Assembly: GCF_029962485.1 (NCBI RefSeq)
Contig: NZ_CP073638.1
Coordinates: forward strand, 2,232,001-2,296,000
Source of the DNA: Burkholderia cepacia
GTDB lineage: Bacteria > Pseudomonadota > Gammaproteobacteria > Burkholderiales > Burkholderiaceae
DNA length: 64,000 nucleotides
Reading direction: 5' to 3'
Position numbers and translations under genes: made by a program. The notes beneath the pieces were generated by a model that was not told the DNA's origin, did not search any database, and was given only the letters and a program-made list of their open reading frames with translations. Below are positions 43,413 through 52,718 of the stretch, piece by piece. Positions within the stretch are counted from its first letter, which is position 1; the number at the start of each line of letters is the position of its first letter.

Positions 43413-44228
43413 TCACGATTCCGGCCGCCCCATCCGCCGCGCCATCGCCGGGCTCACCGCATGCACGGGATCGAAGCCGAAGAATTCGAGCACGTGCCGC
43501 GCGACGTCGTCGCGATCGTTGTCCGCGCAGATCATGTGATAGCTGTTCTCCAGCACGATCCCGCGCGCGTCGGGCATCTTCTCCAGCAGGAAATCGGCCG
43601 AGCGCAGGCTCGTCAGTTCGTCCTCGCGCGCATGCAGCACGAGCGTCGGGCACGGCGTGCCGGACGCGGCCCCGAGCGCCCAGTCGCGCATCCGGTCGAC
43701 CTGCCGCACACAGGCAAGCGGCACCCACGCGTAGTGGAAGCTGTCCTGCCGCTCGAACTTCTTCTTCACGATCGCGCGGATCGTCGCGTTCTTGATGCCG
43801 AACGGATCGCCTTCCTCGACGCGCATCCGCTCCGCGACACCCGGCACGCGATACAGCACATGCCGCAGCGACCGGTACCACGGCGTCGACCAGCCGTCGA
43901 TGAACACCGGCGTCGCCAGCAACGCGAGCCGGCCGCGCGCATGCTGCACGCGGTGGCACAGCAGCAGTGCGACCAGCGCGCCCATGCACATGCCCGCGAC
44001 ATGCAGCGTGTCGTACTCGCGTTCCAGCGCGCGATACTGTTCGGTCACCGCGTCGAGCCACGCCTCCGCGCGCACGCCGACCAGATCCTCGGGGCGCGTG
44101 CCGTGTCCCGGCAGCGTGATCATGTGCGTGTCGGCGCCCGCGCGCCGCATCGCCTTGTGCAGCGAACCGAGATCGTATTGCGTGCCGCCGAGCCCGTGGA
44201 TCAGCAGGACGCCCGTGCGGCCTGTCAT
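43413..44228 (-). CDS. alpha/beta hydrolase with Cys nucleophile
   Basis: This 271-residue esterase-type protein has LLIHGLGGTQYDLGSL (oxyanion loop), HVAGMCMGALVALLL where the nucleophile elbow is Gly-Met-Cys81-Met-Gly instead of GxSxG, LHAREDELTSLR (Asp) and ENSYHMICADNDRDDV (His). A Cys nucleophile occurs in dienelactone hydrolases and some thioester-specific enzymes. Carboxylesterase/lipase relatives of this length use Ser. The stop is 13 bases beyond the next gene's stop (convergent overlap on the same strand), suggesting co-transcription with the MASE1 gene upstream. Confidence 0.78.
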   Translation of the reverse strand: MTGRTGVLLIHGLGGTQYDLGSLHKAMRRAGADTHMITLPGHGTRPEDLVGVRAEAWLDAVTEQYRALEREYDTLHVAGMCMGALVALLLCHRVQHARGRLALLATPVFIDGWSTPWYRSLRHVLYRVPGVAERMRVEEGDPFGIKNATIRAIVKKKFERQDSFHYAWVPLACVRQVDRMRDWALGAASGTPCPTLVLHAREDELTSLRSADFLLEKMPDARGIVLENSYHMICADNDRDDVARHVLEFFGFDPVHAVSPAMARRMGRPES

Positions 44229-44241
44229 GACACGTGCCTGC

Positions 44242-45534
44242 TCATTCGTCCGCCGGCCACACGCGTTCGATCTGCCAGACGCCCGCGACCACCGTTACGT
44301 CGACGTTCGAATCGAGCAACGGCGCGCCGTGGTCGGTGATCGTCTGCGTGCCGCCGTCGCGCAGCACGATGCGCAGCGACAGCGACGCGCGATCCTCGCC
44401 GGCGATCTCCGCGTTCCAGTAGTCGCTCAGTGCTTCGCGGTCGCCCGGCTGCACGCGTTCGAGCACGAGCGGCACGCTCGCGATCTGCGACGCATCGACG
44501 CCGACGCCGAACACACGCTCGACGTCGCCGCTCCAGTCGATCCGGCCCGACTCCGGATCGAGCACGTACGCGATCTGGCCGGCGCTCGCGAGCGCGAGCT
44601 CCATGTTGTTCTGCAGGACCGCCGCATGCTCGTGCACACGCTCGCGCGTCGTCTTCAGCGTGCTGACCGTCAGCACCAGCAGCGACGCGACCGCGAGATA
44701 GAGCTGCGCTTCGAGCAGCGCGCTGCCGTAGTGTTCGTGAAACGACGAGAACGGGCCGTCGCCCTGCGCGGTCTGCTCGATCACGATCAGCGCGAGCACC
44801 AGCACCGACGACGAGCCCGCGCGACCGCCGAGCAGCAGCGTCACCGCGACGGTCAGGAACAGCGGAATATACGTGAGCGCGAAGCCGGCGCCCGTGCCGA
44901 ATTTCTGCGACGTGTCGCCGTCGAAGATCACCAGCGCGACGATCACGAGCAGCACGAACGCGACGATCCCGAGCATCAGGTCGAAGCGCTCGTGGTCGCC
45001 CGAGCGGTGCGCGCGAAAGCGCGACCACGACGCGAGCACCGGCGTGACCAGCAGCACGCCGACGAAATCGGATGCAGCCCACACCGACCACACGTCGAAG
45101 AACGGCGCGCCCTTGACCGTCGTGTACCACGCCGCGCCGCCGATCGCGCCGACGACGCCCGCGATCAACCCGGCGAGGATCACCGAGCGCAGGAAGTACA
45201 GCCCTTCGAGCGAGAAGCGCACGCGCTGCACGAGCCAGACCGCGAGCGCGGCCGCGCCGACCTCGTCGATCGTGAACAGCACCGCATTGACGAGGCTGCC
45301 GTGTTCGATCGCCGTCAGTGCGAGCTGCCCCACGAGGAACGCGCCGGCCAGCGTCAGCCAGTCGCGCACCGGCCGCAACATGAACGCGCCGACCGTGACG
45401 CCGGCCGGCAGCCAGATGTAGCCCGTCAGCCGGACGGGGCCGTTGAACTCGTGCGAGATGTAGCCGGTCGCGAGATACAGCGCCGCCCAGAGCAGCGCGG
45501 CGACGAGCCCCGGCCGCGATCGTTTGGTGTCCAT
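44242..45534 (-). CDS. MASE1-PAS membrane sensor protein without output domain
   Basis: This 430-residue protein has about eight membrane segments in the first 290 residues (MASE1-type: GYIWLPAGVTVGAF, WAASDFVGVLLVTPVL) followed by a short coiled coil (TTRERVHEHAAVLQNNMELAL) and one PAS domain (about 320-430: SAGQIAYVLDPESGRIDWSG). In other bacteria MASE1 is followed by histidine kinase or GGDEF domains; here the protein ends after the PAS domain, so signal output must pass to another protein or the gene is shortened. ATG 45534; next gene downstream is the Cys hydrolase, 13 bases away. Confidence 0.75.
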   Translation of the reverse strand: MDTKRSRPGLVAALLWAALYLATGYISHEFNGPVRLTGYIWLPAGVTVGAFMLRPVRDWLTLAGAFLVGQLALTAIEHGSLVNAVLFTIDEVGAAALAVWLVQRVRFSLEGLYFLRSVILAGLIAGVVGAIGGAAWYTTVKGAPFFDVWSVWAASDFVGVLLVTPVLASWSRFRAHRSGDHERFDLMLGIVAFVLLVIVALVIFDGDTSQKFGTGAGFALTYIPLFLTVAVTLLLGGRAGSSSVLVLALIVIEQTAQGDGPFSSFHEHYGSALLEAQLYLAVASLLVLTVSTLKTTRERVHEHAAVLQNNMELALASAGQIAYVLDPESGRIDWSGDVERVFGVGVDASQIASVPLVLERVQPGDREALSDYWNAEIAGEDRASLSLRIVLRDGGTQTITDHGAPLLDSNVDVTVVAGVWQIERVWPADE

Positions 45535-45843
45535 CGAGAATCCCTGTGTGCCGCGCCTGCGGCCTGCAGGTGCGCGATGTGCGAATGATATGCGGATGGG
45601 GTAGGTGGGGGAATACCGGGGCCCGGAACCACGTTCGGGGCCCCGGCACGCCCGCAGGCTGGCGAGTGTGACCGGGAAAGTATCGGAAAAGTTCGTGGCT
45701 CGCCGACTGCTATCGGGACACGTTCGTATGCGGTCTTGTCCGGATGGCCAAAATCGCGCGCAGCCGGCCGGCCGCGCCTACGATGAAAGGCATCCGAAAG
45801 CATTCGTTTCGGGTATCGTCCACGTCTCCAGCCCGCATTCCCC
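45535..45843. other. divergent intergenic region with large hairpin
   Basis: Separates the MASE1 gene (minus) from a hypothetical gene (plus). At 45616-45646 CCGGGGCCC and GGGCCCCGG arms pair across GGAACCACGTTC, a strong hairpin; no T-run, so not a simple terminator. Nothing else recognised. Confidence 0.45.
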
Positions 45844-46800
45844 ATGACCACACGTAATGGAAACAGCCCCGGTCCGGCCGACATCGGCCCCTTCGATGCC
45901 ATGAGCCGATTTCGCGTCACGTACGACGGGCCCGCGCTCGAATCGTCCGAGATGGACGTGCGCGAACTCGCGCCCGCGCTGCTTGCATTCGGCGATTTGC
46001 TCGACGCATCGACGCGCGCACTGTGCGGCGATCAGGTTCGGCCGCAGGTGAACGTGCGCGGCAGCTTCAAGACCGGCAGCTTCGGCATCGACTTCACGCT
46101 CGCGACCTCACTGCTCGGCCGCATGCGTGACATGCTGAGCGGCAACGAAGGCACGGCGCTCGCCAATGCGGTCACGATCCTGACCGCGCTCGGCATCGCC
46201 GCGCCCAAGGCGAGGAAGGGGCTCTTCGCCGTTCTCAGATGGCTGCGCGGGCGCGAGATCCGGCAGGTGCGGATCCAGGATCACATCGCGGTGCTGCAGG
46301 TCGAGGGCGACGAACTCGAGATCGACCTGCCCGTCCTCACGCTGCTGCGCGACGTCCGCGTTCGCCACGCAACCGCGCAGGTCCTGGCGCCGCTCGCGCG
46401 CGAAGGCGTCGAGATTTTCGCGGCCGGCACCGATACGGAAGTGTTCGAGACGGTCGCCCGCCACGAGATTGCGTGGTTTCACGCGCCCGAGCCAACCGAC
46501 GCGCTCCTGCTCGACGAGCATCGCAAGATGGCGTTCTCGATCGTGTCGCTCGCGTTCAAGGACGACAACAAATGGCGGCTGTACGACGGCACGTCGACGA
46601 TTCACGCAACGATCACGGATGCCGGCTTCCTGTCGCGCGTGAACAACAGCCAGATCAGTTTCAGCAAGGGGGACGTGCTCTTGTGCAATGTCCGTATGCA
46701 GCAATGGCAAACTTCAGACGGCGCAAAAACCGAATATGAAGTCACGGATGTTCTCGAACATCGCCCGGCCGGCCTGCAAATTCAGTTGCCCGGCCTGTGA
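45844..46800 (+). CDS. conserved hypothetical protein
   Basis: This is a 318-residue soluble protein. About 20-110: FRVTYDGPALESSEMDVREL and LAFGDLLDASTRAL; about 200-310: SIVSLAFKDDNKWRLYDG and FLSRVNNSQISFSKGDVLLC suggest beta-rich C terminus. No cysteine cluster, P-loop or known catalytic signature. No signal peptide. It stands alone before a GNAT gene (42-base gap), possibly co-transcribed. I do not recognise the family. Confidence 0.65.
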   Translation: MTTRNGNSPGPADIGPFDAMSRFRVTYDGPALESSEMDVRELAPALLAFGDLLDASTRALCGDQVRPQVNVRGSFKTGSFGIDFTLATSLLGRMRDMLSGNEGTALANAVTILTALGIAAPKARKGLFAVLRWLRGREIRQVRIQDHIAVLQVEGDELEIDLPVLTLLRDVRVRHATAQVLAPLAREGVEIFAAGTDTEVFETVARHEIAWFHAPEPTDALLLDEHRKMAFSIVSLAFKDDNKWRLYDGTSTIHATITDAGFLSRVNNSQISFSKGDVLLCNVRMQQWQTSDGAKTEYEVTDVLEHRPAGLQIQLPGL

Positions 46801-46842
46801 TCCGCGTCGAAGCCCGATGCCCAACGCAACCCGTCAACCATC

Positions 46843-47280
46843 ATGAAACCGGCGATCGATCTGCGTCCTGCCTCCGCCACCGACCTCCCGTTCCTGCTGA
46901 CGCTCCGTCGACTGACGATGACCGAGCACCTGCAACGCGTCGGCGCGCCGACCGATGACGCGGCGCACGACCAGCGCATCCGCGCGCACTTTGAAGACGC
47001 GATGATTGTTTGCGCAGGCGCCGAGGCCATCGGCTTGCTGAAGGTGACGCGCGCCGCCGGCGAATGGCACGTCCATCAGATCCAGATTCTCCCGGCGCAC
47101 CAGGGCCGCGGCATCGGCGAGGCCGTGCTGAACGCATTGCTGACCGACGCCGCACGCGAGCACGTGCCGGTATCGCTCAGCGTGCTGCACGGCAACCCGG
47201 CGCGGCGGCTCTACGAACGGCTCGGCTTCCGGCTCGCGTCGGAAACCGACACGAGCGCGAGCCTGATCTGGCGCGCGTGA
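46843..47280 (+). CDS. GNAT family N-acetyltransferase
   Basis: This is a 145-residue protein. IQILPAHQGRGIGEAVLNAL is the acetyl-CoA binding motif A (Q-x-x-G-x-G), and LHGNPARRLYERLGFRLASE the C-terminal motif B. RLTMTEHLQRVG in the N-terminal region is common to the subgroup. Small-molecule or protein acetyltransferase of unknown target. Follows the hypothetical protein with a gap of 42 bases. Confidence 0.83.
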   Translation: MKPAIDLRPASATDLPFLLTLRRLTMTEHLQRVGAPTDDAAHDQRIRAHFEDAMIVCAGAEAIGLLKVTRAAGEWHVHQIQILPAHQGRGIGEAVLNALLTDAAREHVPVSLSVLHGNPARRLYERLGFRLASETDTSASLIWRA

Positions 47281-47311
47281 CGCACGCCGTTGCGACGCCG
47301 CCGCATGACGA

Positions 47312-48142
47312 TCATTGCGTGATCTTCGCGTCCTTCAGCAGATTGCCGATCATCTGCGCGCTCGCCTTCTCGACCGCGATCGCCTGCAGCTGCTGCTGAA
47401 GCCCCGGCTTCGCGGCCTCGAAACCGGGCACCTGCGTCGGCCGCTTCGCATCCAGCTTCACGATCGCCCGCACGCCATCGACCGGAATCGAATCCTTCGT
47501 CGCCGCGCCGACGGTCAGCTTCTCGAGCGCCTGAGCGACCGGCAGCGGCAACCCGCCCGTCCTGCCTTCCGCCGCCGGCGTGTTGAAGCTCACCCACGGC
47601 AGCTCGCCGCCGCTGTCGCGGCTCGGCGCCATGCTGTACTGACGCGCGAGCCCGTCGAACGACTTGCCCGCTTTCAACTCACTCAGCACGGTCGCGGCCG
47701 TCACCGGATCCTTGACGACGATCACGCGCGGCTTGTATTCGCTCTTGCCGAGCGTCGCGACGAGCGCGTCGTAACGCGCCTTCACCTGCTCGTCGGTCAC
47801 CGGCTCGGGCTTCACGTTGTCGCGCAGGTATAGCTGCACCTCGGCCGTCGCCTTCGCCTGCTGCACCGCCGCCTTGACCTCGGGCTTGTCGCCGTAGTTC
47901 GCCTTCTCGGCCGCCTGCTGCACCAGCACGCGCGTGATCAGCTGGTTCTTGATCGCTTGGCGGACCTGCGGCGAATCGGGCTGCCCGGACGCGCGCAGCA
48001 GCGTGTCGACGTCGGTCTGCGTGATCGGCGTGCCGTTGACGGTCGCGACTGTCGCGGCCGTCTGCGCGTAAACGGAACCGCTCAGTGCGCCGGCCAGTGC
48101 GGCGATCAGCAACAGGCGGTTCGGTGTCGTCTTCATCTTCAT
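47312..48142 (-). CDS. periplasmic parvulin-type peptidyl-prolyl isomerase
   Basis: This 276-residue protein starts with a signal peptide (NRLLLIAALAGALSGSVYA-QT). N-terminal SurA-like helices include NGTPITQTDVDTLLRASGQP; the rotamase domain covers about 125-235 with SFDGLARQYSMAPSRDSGGE and PWVSFNTP. Resembles the Bordetella Par27/PpiC group of SurA relatives that help outer-membrane protein folding. Start 48142 (MKMKTTPN) or 48136. Single gene. Confidence 0.82.
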   Translation of the reverse strand: MKMKTTPNRLLLIAALAGALSGSVYAQTAATVATVNGTPITQTDVDTLLRASGQPDSPQVRQAIKNQLITRVLVQQAAEKANYGDKPEVKAAVQQAKATAEVQLYLRDNVKPEPVTDEQVKARYDALVATLGKSEYKPRVIVVKDPVTAATVLSELKAGKSFDGLARQYSMAPSRDSGGELPWVSFNTPAAEGRTGGLPLPVAQALEKLTVGAATKDSIPVDGVRAIVKLDAKRPTQVPGFEAAKPGLQQQLQAIAVEKASAQMIGNLLKDAKITQ

Positions 48143-48419
48143 CGTTATCGTCGCTTCGAGCGTAAAAAGCCCGGCATGGAGCATGCCGCGCCAGTTCATC
48201 GTGCACGCACACGCAGCGCCTGCGTGTGCCGCTGTCATTGTGCACGGAACCGCATTTCCGCGTCGGGAGGTTGGGAAGCGCCGCGCAACGCGGCCCGGCG
48301 CGCATTGCGCGCACCGTTCATTGCGAACATGTGACGTGGCAATCACGCGAAACCGCGTCGATTGACGTCACGACTTCGCGAGTCCGGCCGCTGCCCGAAG
48401 CGGCCGCGCGTTCAGCCGG

Positions 48420-50354
48420 TCAAGGCGTCCATCGGTACACGGTGATGCTGTTCCCCTTCACGTTGTTCTTCATCACCACGTACTCGCCATTCGAGCGGCG
48501 GTACGCGCGGATGCTGTACATCGCGTCGATCGCGCTGCTCGTATCGACGGTCGCGGGGCTCGCATTGACCAGCGTGGTATCGAGATTGCCGGTGGTAAGG
48601 TTGAACGCGTCGACGTTCGGCCACAGCGGCCCGCTGCTGCTGAACCAGTAGCCGACGAACAGGTGATTGCCGACCGCATCGATCGACTTCGCGCCGCTGT
48701 GCGGCAGTGTGATCACCGGATCGGGTTTCGTCGTGTTGCCCGTGCTCCAGCCGTGGTACACCTCGATACGCGTGCCGATCGACGTCCAGTCGTTGCTGCC
48801 GAGCGCCCCCTGCGCGAGCACCATCGTGTCGCTGTCCGCGAGATAGACGATGCGCGTCAGCGGCAGGATGCTGGCCGGAATGCGGGTCGCGACACCCGGC
48901 CCCCACGACGGTTTGCCGTTCGCGTCGAAACCGGTCAGCGGGTAATGCGTGATCGCGCCGGTCTTGTCGAGGCCGGCCCACACGCCGCCCTTGCTGTCGA
49001 TGCTGAAGCCGCTCGTCACGCGCTGCGTCGTGTTGAACGCGGGGCCCGGAATCGATCCGTCGGGAATCGCGATATAGCCGTTCGCCGCGTTGAAGTGGTA
49101 GAAGTAGAAGACGGGCGGATTCTGGCCGGCCGCGACGAGGATCCGGTTCGCGCCCACCGACGTGAGCAGCCCAAAGTGTTCGTCGCGCTGCGTATCGCTC
49201 ATGTTGATGCGCGGGTCCGACGGGTACGCGAACGGATCCACGGTGTTCGCGACGAACTTGCCGCCCGCGGTTCCGCTGTATACATGCGTGCCGCCATAGA
49301 ACAGCGCGCCGTCCGTGACGGGGTCCGGCGCCGCGATGCCTTCGAAGTTCAGCGACTGCAGCGTATAGCGCAGGCTCCCGGTGCTGCTGTACGCATGAAT
49401 GTCGGTCGCGCCGTTGCGGCCGAGATCCCAGCTGCCGCCCCATGGATTGTTGAGCACATAAAGGTTGCCGCCGGTGTCCTTGCCGATCCCGACGATCCGC
49501 GTGAAGCGCTGCGCGCCGACCTGCCCCTTGATGCCCGTCGTCGTGTCGAGATAGCCGCCGCGCACGCCGAACGTGCCGGCCAGCGCGGGCCGGCCCGCCA
49601 CCGTATAGCGCTTGATGTTCTGGTCGGGGCCTTCATCGCCCACCAGCAGTTGCGCGGCCGCCGCATCGAAATACAGCGCCGACGGCTGCGACCCGGCCGC
49701 CATCCGGATCGTGTTCAGCAGCGCGCCCGCCGGGCTGAAGCCGACGATCGCGCCCGCGCTCTTCTGCGCGACCCACACGTTGCCCGCGCCGTCCACCGCG
49801 AGCGCGCCCGGCGCCGACACATTGATGTCGCGCTGCCACACGCCGTCGGTGGTGAATACGCGCACGCGATTGCCGTAGAAGTCGCTGGCGTAGAGCAGCG
49901 AACCGGCCGTCGCGAGCCCGGTGACGACGTCGATGCGCGGCTGGTTGGTTGCCGCGCTGATCTGGATCACGCGGTCGCGATACTTCGTCGCGCGGTTGTA
50001 GCGCCCCACCGCGCCGCTGCCGTACGTCTTGCCGGGCTGCAGCGCAACGAACAGCGACGTCGCGTTGCCGGTGATCGCGCTGCCCTGGAATTCCGAGTGC
50101 GTGCCGATCGAGCCGATGCTCTTGCCGTTCTGGTAAATCGCCACACCGCCTTCATCCTCGTCCCACATCGACGCCGTGTAAATCACGCCTTCCGGGGCAA
50201 CCCACATCGCACGCGCGACGTTGCCGACGTGCGCCGCGAGCGTGCCGTAGGTATTCGCCAGCCAGTCGGTGGTATTGCCGGCGTGTGCGGCCGGTGCGAT
50301 CGCGGCAATCGCTGCGGCAACAAGCGCAGCCTGGATTCGTTTTCTGGCGACCAT
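48420..50354 (-). CDS. secreted beta-propeller (NHL-type) protein
   Basis: This is a 644-residue protein. Signal peptide MVARKRIQAALVAAAIAAIAPAAHA. The rest has repeated strands with VRVFTTDGVWQRDINVSAPG, ALAVDGAGNVWVAQKSAG and GGNLYVLNNPWG, the pattern of NHL/SGL propellers. No anchor or catalytic residues recognised; likely binds a ligand in the periplasm or outside the cell. Start at 50354, behind AGGAGAG; the in-frame ATG at 50384 has no signal character. No pathway partner nearby. Confidence 0.75.
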   Translation of the reverse strand: MVARKRIQAALVAAAIAAIAPAAHAGNTTDWLANTYGTLAAHVGNVARAMWVAPEGVIYTASMWDEDEGGVAIYQNGKSIGSIGTHSEFQGSAITGNATSLFVALQPGKTYGSGAVGRYNRATKYRDRVIQISAATNQPRIDVVTGLATAGSLLYASDFYGNRVRVFTTDGVWQRDINVSAPGALAVDGAGNVWVAQKSAGAIVGFSPAGALLNTIRMAAGSQPSALYFDAAAAQLLVGDEGPDQNIKRYTVAGRPALAGTFGVRGGYLDTTTGIKGQVGAQRFTRIVGIGKDTGGNLYVLNNPWGGSWDLGRNGATDIHAYSSTGSLRYTLQSLNFEGIAAPDPVTDGALFYGGTHVYSGTAGGKFVANTVDPFAYPSDPRINMSDTQRDEHFGLLTSVGANRILVAAGQNPPVFYFYHFNAANGYIAIPDGSIPGPAFNTTQRVTSGFSIDSKGGVWAGLDKTGAITHYPLTGFDANGKPSWGPGVATRIPASILPLTRIVYLADSDTMVLAQGALGSNDWTSIGTRIEVYHGWSTGNTTKPDPVITLPHSGAKSIDAVGNHLFVGYWFSSSGPLWPNVDAFNLTTGNLDTTLVNASPATVDTSSAIDAMYSIRAYRRSNGEYVVMKNNVKGNSITVYRWTP

Positions 50355-50827
50355 GACGGATGCTCTCCTGAATGATGCAAACATTCACATGAGGGGTCGG
50401 CCGGCCAGATGGCTTGAAATTCGCAATGCGTAAATTCTTCCCCTGAATCATCTGGCGCAGTCGGTATTACGTACGGCATGCCTTCGATAATGAGCAGGGC
50501 GAGAATAGCGTTATATAAATCGAAAAAAATTGCGGGCCGCTCGCGCTTTCGGCAAGCACCACCATGCGATTGCGCGACAGTGAATGTTCACTTACGCGCT
50601 GGCGCGGAAATGGCGGGAATCAGGCATTCGCCTGCGGGAATATCACCGCTGGTCCAGCGATGACGGATTGAAACGGCAAACATTTTTACCGGCGAATCGG
50701 AAAAAGCCGCCGAATGCGGTGCAAAGGCACCGCACAAAACAAATCGCCGGCCTGGATCCGTATCGAATCCAGGCCGGCGATCGTCATTGACTACGGGGCA
50801 GGCAACGCGTCGCCGCGTTGCCGTGCA
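50355..50827. other. 473-base intergenic region with dctA terminator
   Basis: Between two genes on the minus strand: dctA upstream and the propeller gene downstream. AT content rises at 50500-50700. The only defined element is the terminator at 50744-50780. No gene recognised. Confidence 0.5.
50744..50780 (-). terminator. rho-independent terminator of dctA
   Basis: Fourteen-base perfect arms (TCGCCGGCCTGGAT and complement) with nine-base loop. On the minus strand they are followed by TTTGTTTTG. It lies 48 bases after the dctA stop, so it ends that transcript. Confidence 0.8.
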
Positions 50828-52126
50828 TCACGCCGAGGTCTCCCGCACTTTCACCTCGGCCACGCGCCCGCCGTCCGAATCGTTGTCATCGCGCGGATCG
50901 TCGAGTTGCCCTTCCCACTTCGCGACCACCGCAGCCGCGATCGAGTTGCCGACCGCGTTGGTGGCCGAGCGCCCCATGTCGAGGAACATGTCGACGCCCA
51001 TGATCAGCAGCAACCCGGCTTCGGGCATGTTGAACTGGTTGAGCGTCGCGGCGATCACGACCAGCGACGCACGCGGTACGCCGGCCATCCCCTTCGACGT
51101 CACCATCAGCATCAGCAGCATCGTGATCTGCGTGCCCAGCGGCAGATGGATGCCGTACACCTGCGCGATGAACAGCACCGCGAACGTGCAGTACATCATC
51201 GAGCCGTCGAGGTTGAACGAATAGCCGATCGGCAGCACGAAGCTCGAGATCTTGCGGTTCACGCCGAAGCGGTCCAGCGCGTCCAGCAGCTTCGGATACG
51301 CAGCCTCGGAGCTCGCCGTCGCGAACGACAGCAGGAACGGCTCGCGAATCAGCCGGATCAGCGTGAACGCGCGCTTGCCCAGGAACGTCACGCCGGCGAG
51401 CGTCAGCACGCCCCACAGCAGCGCGAGCGCCAGATAGAAGCTCGCCATGAACTTCGCAAACGTCAGCAGGATGCCGAGCCCTTCGGTCGTGATCGTCGAC
51501 GCGAGCGCCGCGAACACCGCGATCGGCGCAAACCACATCACCGCGCCCGTCACCTTCAGCATCACCTGCGCGAGATCCTCGATCACGCCCGTCAGGCGCT
51601 TGCCCGCGTCGCCGAGCGCCGACAGCGCGGTGCCGAAGAAGATCGAGAACACCACGATCTGCAGGATTTCGTTGTTCGCCATCGCCTCGGCGATCGACTT
51701 CGGCACCAGGTGGACCACGAAGTCCTTCAGCGTGAAGGCACCCGTCTTCAGGTTGAGGGCCGCATCGGCAGGCGGCAGCGGCAGGCTCAGGTGGCTGCCC
51801 GGCTGCAGGATCGTCGCGGTCAGCAGACCCAGCAGCAGCGACGTGAACGACGCGATGAAGAACCAGCCGAACGCCTTGACGCCCACGCGGCCCACCGCGC
51901 CGCCGTCGCCCATCTGCGCAATGCCGACGGTCAGCGTCGCGAATACCAGCGGCGCGATGATCATCTTGATCAATCGCAGGAATACATCAGACAGCAACGA
52001 CACGTAACCGGCGACTTCCTTCGCCATCTTCGGGTCGGGAAACGCGCTGTGACACGCGTAACCCACGGCGATACCCAGCATCATCGCCACGACGATGTAC
52101 TTGGTAATGTTGTGCTTCTTCTTCAT
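50828..52126 (-). CDS. dctA: C4-dicarboxylate:cation symporter DctA
   Basis: This 432-residue member of the DAACS carrier family has FLRLIKMIIAPLVFATLTVG, the first hairpin region SFATASSEAAYPKLLDAL (serine-rich HP1), FVLPIGYSFNLDGSMMY, and GRSATNAVGNSIAAAVVAKW (Asn/Asp cation site, HP2 side). This is the DctA/GltP signature set; uptake of succinate, fumarate and malate with H+ or Na+. Single gene with its own terminator. Confidence 0.9.
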   Translation of the reverse strand: MKKKHNITKYIVVAMMLGIAVGYACHSAFPDPKMAKEVAGYVSLLSDVFLRLIKMIIAPLVFATLTVGIAQMGDGGAVGRVGVKAFGWFFIASFTSLLLGLLTATILQPGSHLSLPLPPADAALNLKTGAFTLKDFVVHLVPKSIAEAMANNEILQIVVFSIFFGTALSALGDAGKRLTGVIEDLAQVMLKVTGAVMWFAPIAVFAALASTITTEGLGILLTFAKFMASFYLALALLWGVLTLAGVTFLGKRAFTLIRLIREPFLLSFATASSEAAYPKLLDALDRFGVNRKISSFVLPIGYSFNLDGSMMYCTFAVLFIAQVYGIHLPLGTQITMLLMLMVTSKGMAGVPRASLVVIAATLNQFNMPEAGLLLIMGVDMFLDMGRSATNAVGNSIAAAVVAKWEGQLDDPRDDNDSDGGRVAEVKVRETSA

Positions 52127-52718
52127 TAGTAATCCAAATCACAAAACGTATGTTGCTAACGGCTGGCAAATCATTCGCGTCCGGCTGCGAATCGGAACCT
52201 GGGTCGCCACGCGTGCGACAAGTCCGCGCTGGCGCTCACCAGGGCGGACAAGGGGGGGCATTCTAACGCAAATGGCGCATCGGCTTTCAAATCTGAAAGC
52301 GCGGCCCGTTGATCTGAGTCTGGATGTCGCCGGAAAGGCAGGTTTTGTCGCGATCCAGCACGATCCTGATCGGGACCGGCCGGCGTGCAGCAGCCTGGCC
52401 GAGGGTGCGAAATGGACCGGCGCCGCCGCGGCAAACGGGTTTCGCGAGTACACGCACATCAGCGAGCCGCCCGCGCGGGGCGCCGACACGGTCAAGCGAT
52501 CGCGACACATTCTCACAAAGATGCGCAGACCTCGACACTACGATACGTAAACGATATGTAATATTTGGAAATGATTCGCGTTGACGCCACGCCCGAGCGT
52601 CGACGCGCGATCGCGGGCCGGCACGCGGCATCGTGTTCGAGTCATTGCTCCCGACGGGTTGAGCCATTCGTTCATAAGTAGTCCTCTGGATGGACGATCG
52701 AGGAAAAGCGACATCGTG
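52127..52718. other. 592-base intergenic region before glycan gene cluster
   Basis: Lies between divergent dctA and glycosyltransferase genes. Open frames here lack recognisable protein motifs and I regard them as non-coding. AATATTTGG-type AT-rich sequence at 52545-52575 may contain the promoter of the glycan operon; no clear hexamers. No RNA or repeats seen. Confidence 0.4.

Noticed and set aside
52095..52550. Plus-strand open frame between dctA and the glycosyltransferase
   Set aside because: No ribosome site, Arg-rich shadow-like composition, and overlaps the dctA promoter region.
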